Shown one piece after another: positions 51,256-60,431 of a stretch of 64,000 nucleotides of DNA (position 1 is the first letter of the stretch; the number at the start of each line of letters is the position of its first letter). Made by a program: the position numbers and the translations under genes. Origin of the DNA: Methylobacterium gnaphalii. GTDB taxonomy: Bacteria > Pseudomonadota > Alphaproteobacteria > Rhizobiales > Beijerinckiaceae. The stretch lies in contig NZ_BJZV01000006.1 of the NCBI RefSeq assembly GCF_007992215.1, positions 62,001 to 126,000 of the forward strand. Direction: 5' to 3'. The notes beneath the pieces are model-generated. The model saw only the letters and a program-made list of their open reading frames with translations. It made no database searches and had not been told where the DNA came from.

Positions 51256-51543
51256 ATGCAGATCGCAGACCTGTGGACGGAGGGCTCCCAGCCGGTTCGC
51301 GCGCGCGGCCGGGCATCGTCGCGGACACCGGCTGATCTTGCCCGCCGTCTCGGAGCACGCTCGGTGCATTTCGACCTGCTGGAGCAGGACCGCGACAGCT
51401 GGGGCTGGGCCCTGCGGAACGCCTATGGCGAGGAGGTCGCACGCTCGCATGTCGCCTATCCGAGCCGCGTCCAGGCTTCGGCCGCTGCGGTGGCCTTCTC
51501 CCGCCTCGTTGCGGAGGCTGGGCGTCAGGTCGGCGGGCGCTGA
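51256..51543 (+). CDS. Small hypothetical protein under a possible LexA box
   Basis: 95 residues. A short basic N-terminal part, then VHFDLLEQDRDSWGWALRNAYGEEVARS and YPSRVQASAAAVAFSRLVAEAG, a beta-beta-beta-alpha pattern reminiscent of small DUF1508/YegP-like domains (D-x-x-W-x-W-x-L-R-N/D-x-x-G). Not an exact family match. The start is the ATG at 51256. LexA control, if real, would tie it to DNA damage. Confidence 0.65.
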   Translation: MQIADLWTEGSQPVRARGRASSRTPADLARRLGARSVHFDLLEQDRDSWGWALRNAYGEEVARSHVAYPSRVQASAAAVAFSRLVAEAGRQVGGR

Positions 51544-51603
51544 CGCCTGGCATCGCTTGCGAACCGGCCTGCGGCGCACGATGTTGCTGGGTGAGGGAGC
51601 GTC

Positions 51604-52650
51604 ATGGCTGCACAGGTTGCGGCCCGAAAGCGATTGCGCGTGATGCCCCCGCTCTCCATCCTCGATCTCGCCTTCGTGCCAGAAGGTTCCGGGCCGGCAG
51701 ATGCCTTGCGCAACAGCCTCGACCTGGCACGCCATGCCGAGCGACTTGGCTACCGGCGGTTCTGGCTCGCCGAGCACCACAACATGATCGGCATCGCCAG
51801 CGCAGCGACCTCGGTGGTGATCGGCCACGTCGCAGCCGGCACCAAGACGATCCGCGTCGGGGCCGGTGGGATCATGCTGCCGAACCATGCCCCGCTCGTT
51901 ATCGCCGAGCAGTTCGGCACGCTGGCAACGCTGCATCCCGGCCGGATCGATCTCGGCCTCGGCCGCGCCCCCGGAACCGACCGCCAGACGATGCGGGCGC
52001 TGCGCCGCTCCTTCGAGGGAGCCGATACCTTCCCGCAGGACGTGCTCGAGCTGCAGTCCCTGTTGGGACCGGCACGGCCGGGCCAGGCCATTCAGGCGGT
52101 GCCCGGCACGGGCACCAACGTGCCGCTCTGGATCCTCGGGTCGAGCCTCTACGGGGCACAGCTCGCAGCGGCGCTGGGGTTGCCCTACGCCTTCGCCTCG
52201 CATTTCGCGCCCGATGCGCTGCTGCCGGCGCTGGCAGCCTACCGCTCGCAGTTCCGCCCCTCAGCGCAGTTGGACAAGCCCTATGCCATGGTCGGCGTGA
52301 ATGTCGTCGCGGCCGAAACCGACGAGGCGGCGCGCCGGCTGTTCACCTCGCCGCAGCAGAATTTCACCAACATCATCCGGGGCACGCGCGGCCTGCTACG
52401 ACCTCCGATCGACGACATCGACGCCTATTGGTCGCCGGCTGAGAAGCTGCACGTCTCGCAGATGCTGTCACGCTCCCTGGTGGGATCGCCGGAGACGATC
52501 CGGTCGAGCCTCGATCGCCTGATCGACGAGACCGGCGCCGACGAGCTGATGGTAGCCTCCGCCATCCACGACCACGGGGCGCGGCTGCGCTCCCATGAAA
52601 TCCTGGCCGAGGTGCATGGCGGGAGCGGTGCACTGCGCGACGTGGCCTGA
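51604..52650 (+). CDS. LLM-class flavin-dependent oxidoreductase (luciferase-like)
   Basis: 348 residues, TIM-barrel F420/FMN monooxygenase group without attached reductase. [73 protein letters not shown] (about 48-107), [14 protein letters not shown] match the MsnO8/YhbW-type family along its length. Uses reduced flavin from a separate reductase. Substrate unknown. Single gene. Confidence 0.93.
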   Translation: MAAQVAARKRLRVMPPLSILDLAFVPEGSGPADALRNSLDLARHAERLGYRRFWLAEHHNMIGIASAATSVVIGHVAAGTKTIRVGAGGIMLPNHAPLVIAEQFGTLATLHPGRIDLGLGRAPGTDRQTMRALRRSFEGADTFPQDVLELQSLLGPARPGQAIQAVPGTGTNVPLWILGSSLYGAQLAAALGLPYAFASHFAPDALLPALAAYRSQFRPSAQLDKPYAMVGVNVVAAETDEAARRLFTSPQQNFTNIIRGTRGLLRPPIDDIDAYWSPAEKLHVSQMLSRSLVGSPETIRSSLDRLIDETGADELMVASAIHDHGARLRSHEILAEVHGGSGALRDVA

Positions 52651-52888
52651 CACTCCGGCAACCGATCGGGTGTGGGTTATGTCTCCGCCGGAGGCGATCG
52701 CCCGCGCCGACGCCTTGACCGTAAACCACCGGAACGCCACGATCGAATCGGCCCTCAGGCCGTCGACGCCCGCGTGAGAGGCGTCCTGCCGCTCTGCGGC
52801 ACCTGAGGTCGCCGTCGCATCGACTTCGCGGTCCCGTGCCCGCTCGATCGTGCTACGGCGTAGCGGCGTCGGGCAGGGGGGTTAGGCA

Positions 52889-53581
52889 GTGTCGAGCGGC
52901 CGGCTGGCGACTATTCCGTTCTTCAAAGAACCGGAAATCGATCTCACCCCCTACGAGACCCGCTGCCATTGGCGCCGGTTCGACGAGAACGAGGTGCTGG
53001 TCGATTACGACGACATCTCCACCGACGTGTACTTCCTCGCCACCGGCGAGGTGCGCATCCTCAACCGGACCCAATCCGGCAAAGAGGTGATCCTCGGCGA
53101 GATGCGCGGCGGCGCTTTCTTCGGCGAGCTGTCGGCGATCGACGGGGTCGGACGCTCGGCCAATGTCACGGCGCTCACCCGCGGCGAGGTCTGCGTCGTG
53201 CCGGCCAATGTCTTCCGCCAGATCGTTTTCGCTTCCGAGGCGATCGCCGACCGGCTGTTCCGGCTACTCGCCAAGCGCGTGCGCGAGCTGAACACCCGCC
53301 TCATGGAACACGCGCTGCTCGACCTGCGCCATCGGCTCTATTCGGAGTTGCTGCGCCTCTCGGTGCCGCGCGCTGGCCACGACGGTGAGCGCGTCGTCAC
53401 GCCGCCGCCCTATCACCACGTCCTCGCGGCCCGCATCGGCTGCCGCCGCGAGCAGGTGACGCGTGAGTTCACCGTGATGGCGGGCGAGGGGCTGATCGAT
53501 CGCACCCGCGGTGCCCTCGTCCTGCGCCGGCCGGACATACTGGAAGCCCGCGTCGCCGAAGCTCTTCGCGAAGACGGTTGA
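52889..53581 (+). CDS. Crp/Fnr-family regulator
   Basis: 230 residues. A cNMP-binding fold (residues ~10-125: ISTDVYFLATGEVRIL, GGAFFGELSAIDGVGRSANVTAL, with the GELSxxxxxxRSA phosphate-binding-like core) and a Crp-type wHTH (about 150-215: VLAARIGCRREQVTREFTVMAGEGLI). No Cys cluster as in FNR, so a cyclic nucleotide or other small ligand is likely. The start is a GTG at 52889. It lies 38 bases upstream of the polyamine-type transporter operon. Confidence 0.93.
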   Translation: MSSGRLATIPFFKEPEIDLTPYETRCHWRRFDENEVLVDYDDISTDVYFLATGEVRILNRTQSGKEVILGEMRGGAFFGELSAIDGVGRSANVTALTRGEVCVVPANVFRQIVFASEAIADRLFRLLAKRVRELNTRLMEHALLDLRHRLYSELLRLSVPRAGHDGERVVTPPPYHHVLAARIGCRREQVTREFTVMAGEGLIDRTRGALVLRRPDILEARVAEALREDG

Positions 53582-53619
53582 GCCTCGGCTCAGCGGCAAG
53601 ACGTGCAGTCAGCCCTCAG

Positions 53620-54714
53620 GTGCAGTTTCCTTCTCTGACCCCGACCGACCCGCTCCTGCGCATCGACCGCGTCACCAAGCGGTTCGGCGCGCATCGGGCC
53701 GTCGATGACGTGTCGCTCGACCTCGCTGCCGGCGAATTCCTCTGCCTGCTCGGCCCCTCTGGCTGCGGAAAGAGCACCCTGCTGCGGCTGATCGCCGGGT
53801 TCGAAACACCGGATGCCGGCGCGATCATGCTCGGTGGTGAGGATCTCGCCCGCCAGCCGCCGCACCGGCGGCCGGTGAACATGATGTTCCAGTCCTATGC
53901 GCTGTTTCCGCATATGAGCGTGGCTCAGAACCTTGCCTATGGGCTGCAAGGGCTCGGCCTCTCCCGCGTCGAAATTACAGAGCGCGTGCAGCGGCTGCTG
54001 CGGCTCGTGAAGCTTGAAGGCTTCGAGGCGCGGCGCCCGGATAAACTCTCCGGCGGCCAGCGCCAGCGGGTCGCGCTTGCCCGGGCACTGGCCCGCGAGC
54101 CGCGCCTTCTCCTTCTCGATGAGCCTCTGGGCGCCCTCGACCGGGCCCTGCGCGAGGAGACACAAGGAGAGCTGCGTGCCATCCAGCGCCGGCTCGGCAC
54201 CAGCTTTGTCGTTGTCACCCACGATCCAGAAGAGGCGATGGCGCTGGCCGACCGCATCGTCGTGATGGACCGCGGGCGCATCTTGCAGGCGGGACCGGCT
54301 CGCGACCTTTACGAGCACCCGGCAACCCGCTTTGTCGCCGGTTTGCTCGGCGACGTGAACCTGATCGCCGGCACGCTCGGGCTGGAGGATGGTGCGACGC
54401 GGGGCGTCCACACCGCTTTCGGCTGCCTGCGCGCCTTGCCTTCGCTGGCCCTGGCCGACGCCGCGGCCGGGACGGCTGTCGTGATAGCCCTGCGGCCCGA
54501 GCGGCTGCAGCTCGGCACCGGCGATAATACGCTCTCGGGCACGCTCGTCGATGCTGCCTATCTCGGCGATCGAGTCCGGCGGCAGATCCGCATGACGGAT
54601 GGGACGATGCTGCGCGCCAGCGCGAGCCTGCCGGGAAATCCCGGCGACGCCGGCATCGGTCAGTCCATCAGTCTCGGCTTCGCACCTGACGCCGCCTGGA
54701 TCCTGCCGGCATGA
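53620..54714 (+). CDS. Spermidine/putrescine-type ABC transporter ATPase (PotA-like)
   Basis: 364 residues. Walker A LLGPSGCGKST, Q-loop FQSYALFPHM, signature LSGGQRQR, Walker B LLLLDEPLGALD, H-loop VVTHD. The C-terminal ~110 residues form a TOBE domain (VIALRPERLQL) as in PotA/FbpC. Powers import of a polyamine or similar cation. The start is uncertain: GTG 53620 is most likely; TTG 53578 overlaps the regulator stop. Followed by two permeases with 4-base overlaps. Confidence 0.93.
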   Translation: MQFPSLTPTDPLLRIDRVTKRFGAHRAVDDVSLDLAAGEFLCLLGPSGCGKSTLLRLIAGFETPDAGAIMLGGEDLARQPPHRRPVNMMFQSYALFPHMSVAQNLAYGLQGLGLSRVEITERVQRLLRLVKLEGFEARRPDKLSGGQRQRVALARALAREPRLLLLDEPLGALDRALREETQGELRAIQRRLGTSFVVVTHDPEEAMALADRIVVMDRGRILQAGPARDLYEHPATRFVAGLLGDVNLIAGTLGLEDGATRGVHTAFGCLRALPSLALADAAAGTAVVIALRPERLQLGTGDNTLSGTLVDAAYLGDRVRRQIRMTDGTMLRASASLPGNPGDAGIGQSISLGFAPDAAWILPA

Positions 54715-55625
54715 GCGTCTCGACGGCACGTCCGCTCGGGCGCTGGCTGGTGCGGGCGCTGCCGCTCATCTGGCTTGCCCTGTTCTTCTTGGTGCCCTTC
54801 GTCATCACCCTGAAGATCAGCTTCTCGACCCCGGCGACGGCCCAGCCGCCCTACCTCCCGGTGATCGACTGGAGCAATGGCCTGCAGGGCTGGCGCGAGT
54901 TCTTCTACGCGCTCGATCTTACCAACTATCAGATGCTCGCCGCCGATTCCCTTTACTGGGAGGCGACGTTGTCCTCGCTGGTCTATGCGGCAGCCGCCAC
55001 GGCAGTCCTGGTCCTGATCGGCACGCCGATGGCGCTTGCCATGGCGCGTGCTCGTCCAGGCCTGCAGCCCATCCTCGTGGCGATGGTGGTGGTGCCGTTC
55101 TGGACGAGCTTCCTGATCCGCGTCTATGCCTGGATCGCGATCCTCAAGCCCGAAGGCCTGCTCAACGCCACGCTGCTGAAGCTCGGCCTCATCGCGCAGC
55201 CGCTCGAGATCCTGAACACGCCGCTCGCGGTGATCATCGGACTTACCTACGCCTACCTGCCCTTCCTCGTGCTGCCCCTCTACGCCGTGCTGAGTCGGCT
55301 CGACCCGGCCCTACCGGAGGCCGCGGCCGATCTCGGCGCCTCCCGCATGCGCATCTTCTGCACGGTGACGTTGCCGCTGGCGATGCCAGGGCTCGTGGCC
55401 GGAGCGCTGCTCTGCTTCATCCCGATGGTCGGCGAATTCATCATCCCAGACCTGCTCGGCGGCTCGGAAACGCTGATGCTCGGCCGCATGCTCTGGATCG
55501 AGTTCTTCTCCAATCGCGACTGGCCGATCGCCTCGGCGGTGGCAGTGCTGCTGCTCATCCTGATCGTCGGCCCGGTCGTGATGTTTCGAGGAGCCGAAGA
55601 GAGGAGGGAGGAGGCGCTGCGATGA
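54711..55625 (+). CDS. ABC transporter permease (PotB-like)
   Basis: 304 residues, six helices. Begins RPLGRWLVRALPLIWLALFFLVPFVITLKISFS. EAA loop at LPEAAADLGASRMRIFCTVTLPLAMPG (about 203-229) contacts the ATPase. ATG overlaps the ATPase stop by 4 bases. Inner membrane partner of the PotC-like gene. Confidence 0.94.
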   Translation: MSVSTARPLGRWLVRALPLIWLALFFLVPFVITLKISFSTPATAQPPYLPVIDWSNGLQGWREFFYALDLTNYQMLAADSLYWEATLSSLVYAAAATAVLVLIGTPMALAMARARPGLQPILVAMVVVPFWTSFLIRVYAWIAILKPEGLLNATLLKLGLIAQPLEILNTPLAVIIGLTYAYLPFLVLPLYAVLSRLDPALPEAAADLGASRMRIFCTVTLPLAMPGLVAGALLCFIPMVGEFIIPDLLGGSETLMLGRMLWIEFFSNRDWPIASAVAVLLLILIVGPVVMFRGAEERREEALR

Positions 55626-56404
55626 CCGCCTTCAACCGCCTCGCCCTGACGTTGGGTCTCGGCTTTCTCTACGCGCCCATCGCCGTGCTCGTCGTCTACT
55701 CATTCAACGACTCGAGGCTGGTCACGGTCTGGAGCGGGTTCTCCACGCGCTGGTATGGCGTGCTCTTCAACGATGGGCCGCTGCTCGCCTCTGCGCTCGC
55801 CTCGCTGAAGGTAGCGGCGCTGTCGGCGACCATTGCCGCAACGCTCGGCACGCTGGCCGCGCTGGCGCTCGACCGGCATGGACGCTTCACCGGTCGGGGC
55901 GCCTTCACCGGGCTCCTCTACGCGCCGATGGTGATGCCCGAGGTGATCACCGGACTGTCGTTGCTGCTACTCTTCGTCGGTATCGAGATGGAGCGCGGCA
56001 TCCCGACCATCGTGATCGCACATGCCACCTTCGGCACCGGCTTCGTCGCGGTGGTGGTCGGCGCGAGGCTGAAGGGGCTCGATCGCTCGTTGGAAGAAGC
56101 CGCCGCTGATCTCGGAGCCGGCCCGATCCGCGTGTTCTTCACGGTGACGCTGCCGCTGCTTGCGCCCTCGCTGGCGGCCGGGTTCCTGCTCGCCTTCACG
56201 CTCTCACTCGATGACCTCGTCATCGCGAGCTTCGTCTCCGGTCCGGGAGCGACTACGCTGCCGATGCGGCTCTACAGCCAAGTCCGACTCGGCGTGAATC
56301 CAGAGATCAATGCAGCTTCGACGCTGCTCGTGGCCGCCGTCAGCCTCGTGGTGCTCTGCGCGTCCTGGCTAAGCGCCCGCAAGGGCGGCACGACGGCAGT
56401 CTGA
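55622..56404 (+). CDS. ABC transporter permease (PotC-like)
   Basis: 260 residues, six helices; starts FLYAPIAVLVVYSFNDSRLVTVWSGFSTRWY, typical of PotC. EAA loop LEEAAADLGAGPIRVFFTVTLPLLAPS. The ATG at 55622 overlaps the PotB stop. It ends the operon before a strong terminator. No PotD/PotF binding-protein gene lies in the window, so it must be encoded elsewhere or shared. Confidence 0.94.
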   Translation: MTAFNRLALTLGLGFLYAPIAVLVVYSFNDSRLVTVWSGFSTRWYGVLFNDGPLLASALASLKVAALSATIAATLGTLAALALDRHGRFTGRGAFTGLLYAPMVMPEVITGLSLLLLFVGIEMERGIPTIVIAHATFGTGFVAVVVGARLKGLDRSLEEAAADLGAGPIRVFFTVTLPLLAPSLAAGFLLAFTLSLDDLVIASFVSGPGATTLPMRLYSQVRLGVNPEINAASTLLVAAVSLVVLCASWLSARKGGTTAV

Positions 56405-56409
56405 CGAAA

Positions 56410-56438
56410 AAAGCCGCGGGCGAAAAACCCGCGGCTTT
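56410..56438. terminator. Terminator after the polyamine-type transporter operon
   Basis: AAAGCCGCGGG and CCCGCGGCTTT are a perfect 11-bp stem around CGAAAAA. The A/T ends give a short T-run in either direction, so it may serve the DUF3309 gene too. Confidence 0.85.
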
Positions 56439-56478
56439 GGTTAAGAAATGCTTCACGTGAAACATTGGCGCTGGGCGC

Positions 56479-56628
56479 TCAGATACGTCCCGTCAGCAGC
56501 AGCACGATCAACACGATGAGCAGGATGCCGCCTAGACCGAACCCAGGGCCGCGATAGGCACCACCGCCGAGGAAGTTACCACCTCCGAACAGCAGCAGAA
56601 TCAGGATGATGAGGATAATGGTGACCAT
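56479..56628 (-). CDS. DUF3309 small membrane protein
   Basis: 49 residues: MVTIILIILILLLFGGG, a Gly-rich YRGPGFGLGG turn, then ILLIVLIVLLLTGRI. This is the DUF3309 pattern, two hydrophobic arms around a Gly loop. Short hydrophobic inner-membrane proteins, often stress-induced. Start ATG at 56628. A possible EcfG promoter lies 50-75 bases upstream. Confidence 0.85.
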   Translation of the reverse strand: MVTIILIILILLLFGGGNFLGGGAYRGPGFGLGGILLIVLIVLLLTGRI

Positions 56629-56678
56629 CGACGGGCGCTCCGGGCGCTCAGGCACCGTCGCCTGAGCTAGACCGTTCA

Positions 56679-56704
56679 AACGTCGCGGTGTCGTGAAACG
56701 TTCA
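56679..56704 (-). promoter_or_regulatory. Candidate EcfG-type promoter of the DUF3309 gene
   Basis: On the minus strand TGAAC, 17 bases, CGTT: one mismatch from GGAAC-N16/17-CGTT. About 50 bases from the start codon. Confidence 0.4.
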
Positions 56705-56731
56705 CGTCGATCAACACAGATTTTCCGATGC

Positions 56732-57775
56732 TTACGCCTCGGCCCGCCAGTCGGGCAGCGTTCCGCCTGTGTCGGCAGCGAGCCAATCCGGCGTCGGCAA
56801 GCCCTTCTCCCTTAAGAAGGAGGGATTAAACAGCTTCGACGCGTAACGTGCGGCGCCGTCGCAGAGGATCGTCACGATGGTGTGACCAGGTCCCAGGTGA
56901 CGCGCCAACCGGATAGCGCCGGCGACGTTGATGCCCGATGAGCCGCCGAGGCTGAGCCCTTCCTCCTGCATGAGTTGGAAGACCTGGGCCACCGCCTCTG
57001 TATCTGGAATGCGGAACGAGACGTCCGGCTTGAACCCTTCGAGGTTCTTGGTAACGCGACCCTGGCCGATCCCTTCGGTGATCGAGGAGCCCTCGGCCTT
57101 GAGCGTGCCGGTCGTGTAATAGGCATGCAGAGCCGAGCCGTCGGGATCGGACAGGGCGATCGTCACACCAGGCTTTTTGGCACGCAGGGCCTCGGCGATG
57201 CCGGCGAGGGTGCCGCCCGTGCCACAGGCGCAGACGAAGCCGTCCACCGCGCCATCGGTCTGCTCGAAGATCTCCGGGCCGGTATGCTCCACATGCGCCC
57301 GGCGATTGGCGACATTGTCGAACTGGTCCGCGAAGAACGCGCCTGCCGGTTCTGTAGCCGCGAGCTTCTCGGCGAGCCGGCGTGCGGCGTGCACGTAGTT
57401 ATTGGGGTTTGCGAAGGGCACTGCCGGCACCTCGACGAGGCGGGCGCCTGCGAGGCGCAGCGTCTCCTTCTTCTCGGCCGACTGGGTCTCCGGGATGACG
57501 ATGACCGTGCGGTAGCCCCGCACAGCGGCCACCAGGGCCAGCCCGATCCCGGTATTGCCGGCCGTGCCCTCGACAATGGTGCCACCGGGTCGGATCAGCC
57601 CCTTCGCCTCGGCATCCTGCACGATCGAGAGCGCCGCTCGGTCCTTCACCGAAAGGCCGGGATTCAGGAACTCGGCCTTGCCGAGGATGGTGCAGCCCGT
57701 CTCCTCGGAGGCACGGGCGAGCCGGATCAACGGAGTGTTGCCGATCGCGGCGAGGACATTGGATTTCGTCTGCAT
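56732..57775 (-). CDS. cysK: Cysteine synthase A
   Basis: 347 residues, PLP-dependent O-acetylserine sulfhydrylase. PLP Lys in NPGLSVKDRAALSIV (about 45), substrate loop EGTAGNTGIGLALVA, phosphate-binding Gly loop CGTGGTLAG, and LSLGGSSGINVAGAIRLA near the end. Makes cysteine from O-acetylserine and sulfide. Somewhat longer than E. coli CysK because of an extended C-terminus (LPTPDWLAAD). ATG at 57775; an upstream in-frame start at 57835 is less likely. Confidence 0.95.
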   Translation of the reverse strand: MQTKSNVLAAIGNTPLIRLARASEETGCTILGKAEFLNPGLSVKDRAALSIVQDAEAKGLIRPGGTIVEGTAGNTGIGLALVAAVRGYRTVIVIPETQSAEKKETLRLAGARLVEVPAVPFANPNNYVHAARRLAEKLAATEPAGAFFADQFDNVANRRAHVEHTGPEIFEQTDGAVDGFVCACGTGGTLAGIAEALRAKKPGVTIALSDPDGSALHAYYTTGTLKAEGSSITEGIGQGRVTKNLEGFKPDVSFRIPDTEAVAQVFQLMQEEGLSLGGSSGINVAGAIRLARHLGPGHTIVTILCDGAARYASKLFNPSFLREKGLPTPDWLAADTGGTLPDWRAEA

Positions 57776-58040
57776 GGCAGCCGGTTTAAGCGCGGCCCGC
57801 TCGCTTGGCGAGAGGACCGGTTTTCTAGCGGGCACTGGGCTTGGAAGACGCTCAACCGACCGGGCAGAACGACGATGGAATTCTCGACGCCCCTTATTTT
57901 GAGGTGCCGCGTCCAGCAGGCTCGGAGCACCCTCACGGCTGATCCAACGAGGACTGTTCGATTGGCTCAGGGATCAGAGTGCTTCGCAGCCATGCAAAGA
58001 GCGGTCGCGCGGCACCTCGGCATACGGATCGTTGTGCTAC

Positions 58041-59663
58041 TCAGCTCCGCAGCCCCGGCGCCTCCTGACCAGTCCGCGCAACATACTCGGTGTACCCGCC
58101 GCCATATTGGTAGATGCCCTCGGGCGTGAGTTCCAGCAGGCGGTTCGAGAGCGCAGCGAGGAAGTGCCGGTCGTGGCTCACGAAGAGCATGGTGCCCTCA
58201 TAGTTCGAGAGCGCCGTGATCAGCATCTCCTTGGTGGCGATGTCGAGGTGGTTGGTGGGCTCGTCGAGTACCAGAAAATTCGGCGGATCGTAGAGCATCT
58301 TGGCCATCACCAACCGGGCCTTCTCGCCACCTGACAGCACCCGGCAGCGCTTCTCCACGTCGTCACCCGAGAAGCCGAAGGCGCCTGCGAGCGCGCGCAG
58401 CGAGCCCTGGCCGGCTTGAGGGAAGCTCGATTCCAGATCCTCGAAGATGGTGAGATCGCCGTCGAGCAGGTCCATCGCGTGCTGCGCGAAATAGCCGAGC
58501 TTCACGCTGCCGCCGACCGTGACCGTGCCGGCATCGGGCGTGGCCGTGCCGGTGACGAGCTTCAAAAGGGTCGACTTGCCGGCGCCGTTGATACCCATCA
58601 CGCACCAGCGCTCACGCCTCCGGATCGAGAAATCGAGCCCCTCGTAGATCCGGCGGCTGCCGTAGCTCTTGTGCACGTTCTTGATCATGACGACGTCGTC
58701 GCCGGAGCGCGGTGCGAGCTGGAACTCGAAGGCGATGCTCTGCCGGCGCTTCGGGGGCTCTACCCGCTCGATCTTGTCGAGCTTCTTCACCCGGCTCTGC
58801 ACCTGCGCGGCGTGAGACGCGCGGGCCTTGAACCGCTCGATGAACTTGATCTCCTTCGCCAGCATCGCCTGCTGACGCTCGAACTGCGCCTGCTGTTGGC
58901 TCTCGTTCTGTGCACGCTGCTGCTCGTAGAAGGCATAGTCGCCCGAATAGGTGGTGAGCTGACCGCCGTCGATCTCGATGACCTTGCCCACGATGCGGTT
59001 CATGAACTCGCGATCGTGCGAGGTCATCAGCAGGGCACCGTCGTAATTCTTCAGGAAGTCCTCGAGCCAGATCAGGCTTTCGAGATCGAGATGGTTCGAC
59101 GGCTCGTCGAGAAGCATCACGTCGGGGTTCATCAGCAGGATGCGGGCGAGCGCCACGCGCATCTTCCAGCCGCCCGAAAGCTTGCCGACGTCGCCGTCCA
59201 TCATCTCCTGGGAGAAGCCGAGACCGGAGAGCACCTCATAGGCCTTGCCCTCCAGGGCGTAGCCACCGAGCTCCTCGAAGCGCGACTGAATCTCGCCGTA
59301 GCGCTCGATGATGGCCTCCATCTCGTCGGCCTTGTCGGGGTCGGCGAGATCGGCCTCGACGCGCTTCAGTTCGGCGGCAACATCGCTCACCGCGCCGGCA
59401 CCGGCCATCACCTCAGAGACCACGGAGCGGCCGGCCATCTCGCCGACATCCTGGCTGAAGTAGCCGATCGTGGTGCCGCGCTCGGCCGCGACCTGACCCT
59501 CGTCCGGCTCCTCCTGGCCGGTGAGCAACCGAAACAGCGTGGTCTTGCCGGCCCCGTTCGGCCCGACGAGCCCGGCCTTCTCACCCTTCTGCAGGGCGGC
59601 CGAGGCCTCGATGAAGACGATCTGCCGGCCGTTCTGCTTGCCGACCTTGTCGAGGCGTATCAT
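58041..59663 (-). CDS. ABC-F ATPase (YbiT-like)
   Basis: 540 residues. Two NBDs: Walker A GPNGAGKT and GINGAGKS; signatures LSGGWKMR and LSGGEKAR; Walker B VMLLDEPSNHLD and FLVLDEPTNHLD. Linker (about 240-300) rich in Gln and Lys/Arg (QQQAQFERQQAMLAKEIKFIERFKARASHAAQVQSR). Shorter, without C-terminal coiled coil, unlike the ABC-F at 49221. Ribosome-associated translation factor. Start ATG at 59663. Confidence 0.95.
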   Translation of the reverse strand: MIRLDKVGKQNGRQIVFIEASAALQKGEKAGLVGPNGAGKTTLFRLLTGQEEPDEGQVAAERGTTIGYFSQDVGEMAGRSVVSEVMAGAGAVSDVAAELKRVEADLADPDKADEMEAIIERYGEIQSRFEELGGYALEGKAYEVLSGLGFSQEMMDGDVGKLSGGWKMRVALARILLMNPDVMLLDEPSNHLDLESLIWLEDFLKNYDGALLMTSHDREFMNRIVGKVIEIDGGQLTTYSGDYAFYEQQRAQNESQQQAQFERQQAMLAKEIKFIERFKARASHAAQVQSRVKKLDKIERVEPPKRRQSIAFEFQLAPRSGDDVVMIKNVHKSYGSRRIYEGLDFSIRRRERWCVMGINGAGKSTLLKLVTGTATPDAGTVTVGGSVKLGYFAQHAMDLLDGDLTIFEDLESSFPQAGQGSLRALAGAFGFSGDDVEKRCRVLSGGEKARLVMAKMLYDPPNFLVLDEPTNHLDIATKEMLITALSNYEGTMLFVSHDRHFLAALSNRLLELTPEGIYQYGGGYTEYVARTGQEAPGLRS

Positions 59664-59731
59664 GCCGTCCGCGATTGCTTTGGGGGAGTTGGCGCGGACT
59701 TACGGCATGGCTCGGTGGAGCGGAAGGGGCG

Positions 59732-59947
59732 TTAACCGTCGAGGTAGCCTGACTTGCGCAGCTCGGTCGCCACGGCTTCGAAATACGGCTCGCCGGCTGA
59801 GAGCAGGCTGATGGAGGGCACCGGATCATCCTCGTCGACGATCCGGTTCGCTGTCTTATGAGACGGTGGCGTGGCAAGACCCGCCGTACCGATTCCCAGA
59901 AATCCTACTGCTGTGAGAACCACTTCACTGACCGAAATCATGGCCAT
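59732..59947 (-). CDS. Small secreted or membrane-anchored hypothetical protein
   Basis: 71 residues: a hydrophobic N-terminus (VVLTAVGFLGIGTAGLA, signal-like), then polar HKTANRIVDEDDPVPS and a helical end (PYFEAVATELRKSGYLDG). ATG at 59947 behind GGAGG, with a second ATG two codons on. No family recognised. Confidence 0.6.
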   Translation of the reverse strand: MAMISVSEVVLTAVGFLGIGTAGLATPPSHKTANRIVDEDDPVPSISLLSAGEPYFEAVATELRKSGYLDG

Positions 59948-60222
59948 GCGTCCTCCGCGGCACCACGATGGGCCGCGGAAAACAGGCGCTAACGCAATTG
60001 TAACGATTGTGCGACGAAGCGTGCCGGATCGCAGAAATATTCAGCTCCGGGCAAGCTTTGACGGTCCAGTGTGGTGAGTGCGCGACGGATACCGTGACCT
60101 CGTTGCATCGCACCCAAAACCAGTACTGGTTTCCGGGATCGTGATGCGCGAGCGTGGCAGCCTGACGCCGCGCGACCCGCTACACACCCCGCTCCCGATT
60201 CCTTCGCAAAGCGTCCGATCTC

Positions 60223-60303
60223 ATGACGGTCATCGTTCTCGTCCTCGCCGGCAACCTGGCCCTCGCCGGCCTCTTCTCCCTCGTCGCCGTCGCCTTCGAC
60301 TGA
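60223..60303 (+). CDS. Possible 26-residue membrane microprotein
   Basis: MTVIVLVLAGNLALAGLFSL onward, a single hydrophobic helix ending VAVAFD, then TGA. All 26 residues fit one membrane segment with clear codon bias (third position C). The ribosome site is poor (no purine-rich run just upstream). Real small proteins of this kind exist in alphaproteobacteria, but the evidence is limited to composition. Confidence 0.3.
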   Translation: MTVIVLVLAGNLALAGLFSLVAVAFD

Positions 60304-60372
60304 CCTTTCATCGCGCACGCTCGCGACGTCGCGGGACATCCGTCGACAAACGCCTTATCGGCATGACGAGAA

Positions 60373-60412
60373 AGGCCGCCCGATCCCTGGATCGCGGCGG
60401 CCTTCGCTGTTC
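60373..60412 (-). terminator. Hairpin downstream of the NepR-like gene
   Basis: AAGGCCGCC-CGATCC and GGATCG-CGGCGGCCTT pair with a small loop and one bulge. On the minus strand TTTC follows. About 20 bases after the NepR stop. Confidence 0.6.
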
Positions 60413-60431
60413 TGGCGCGAGGGCCGCGCGA

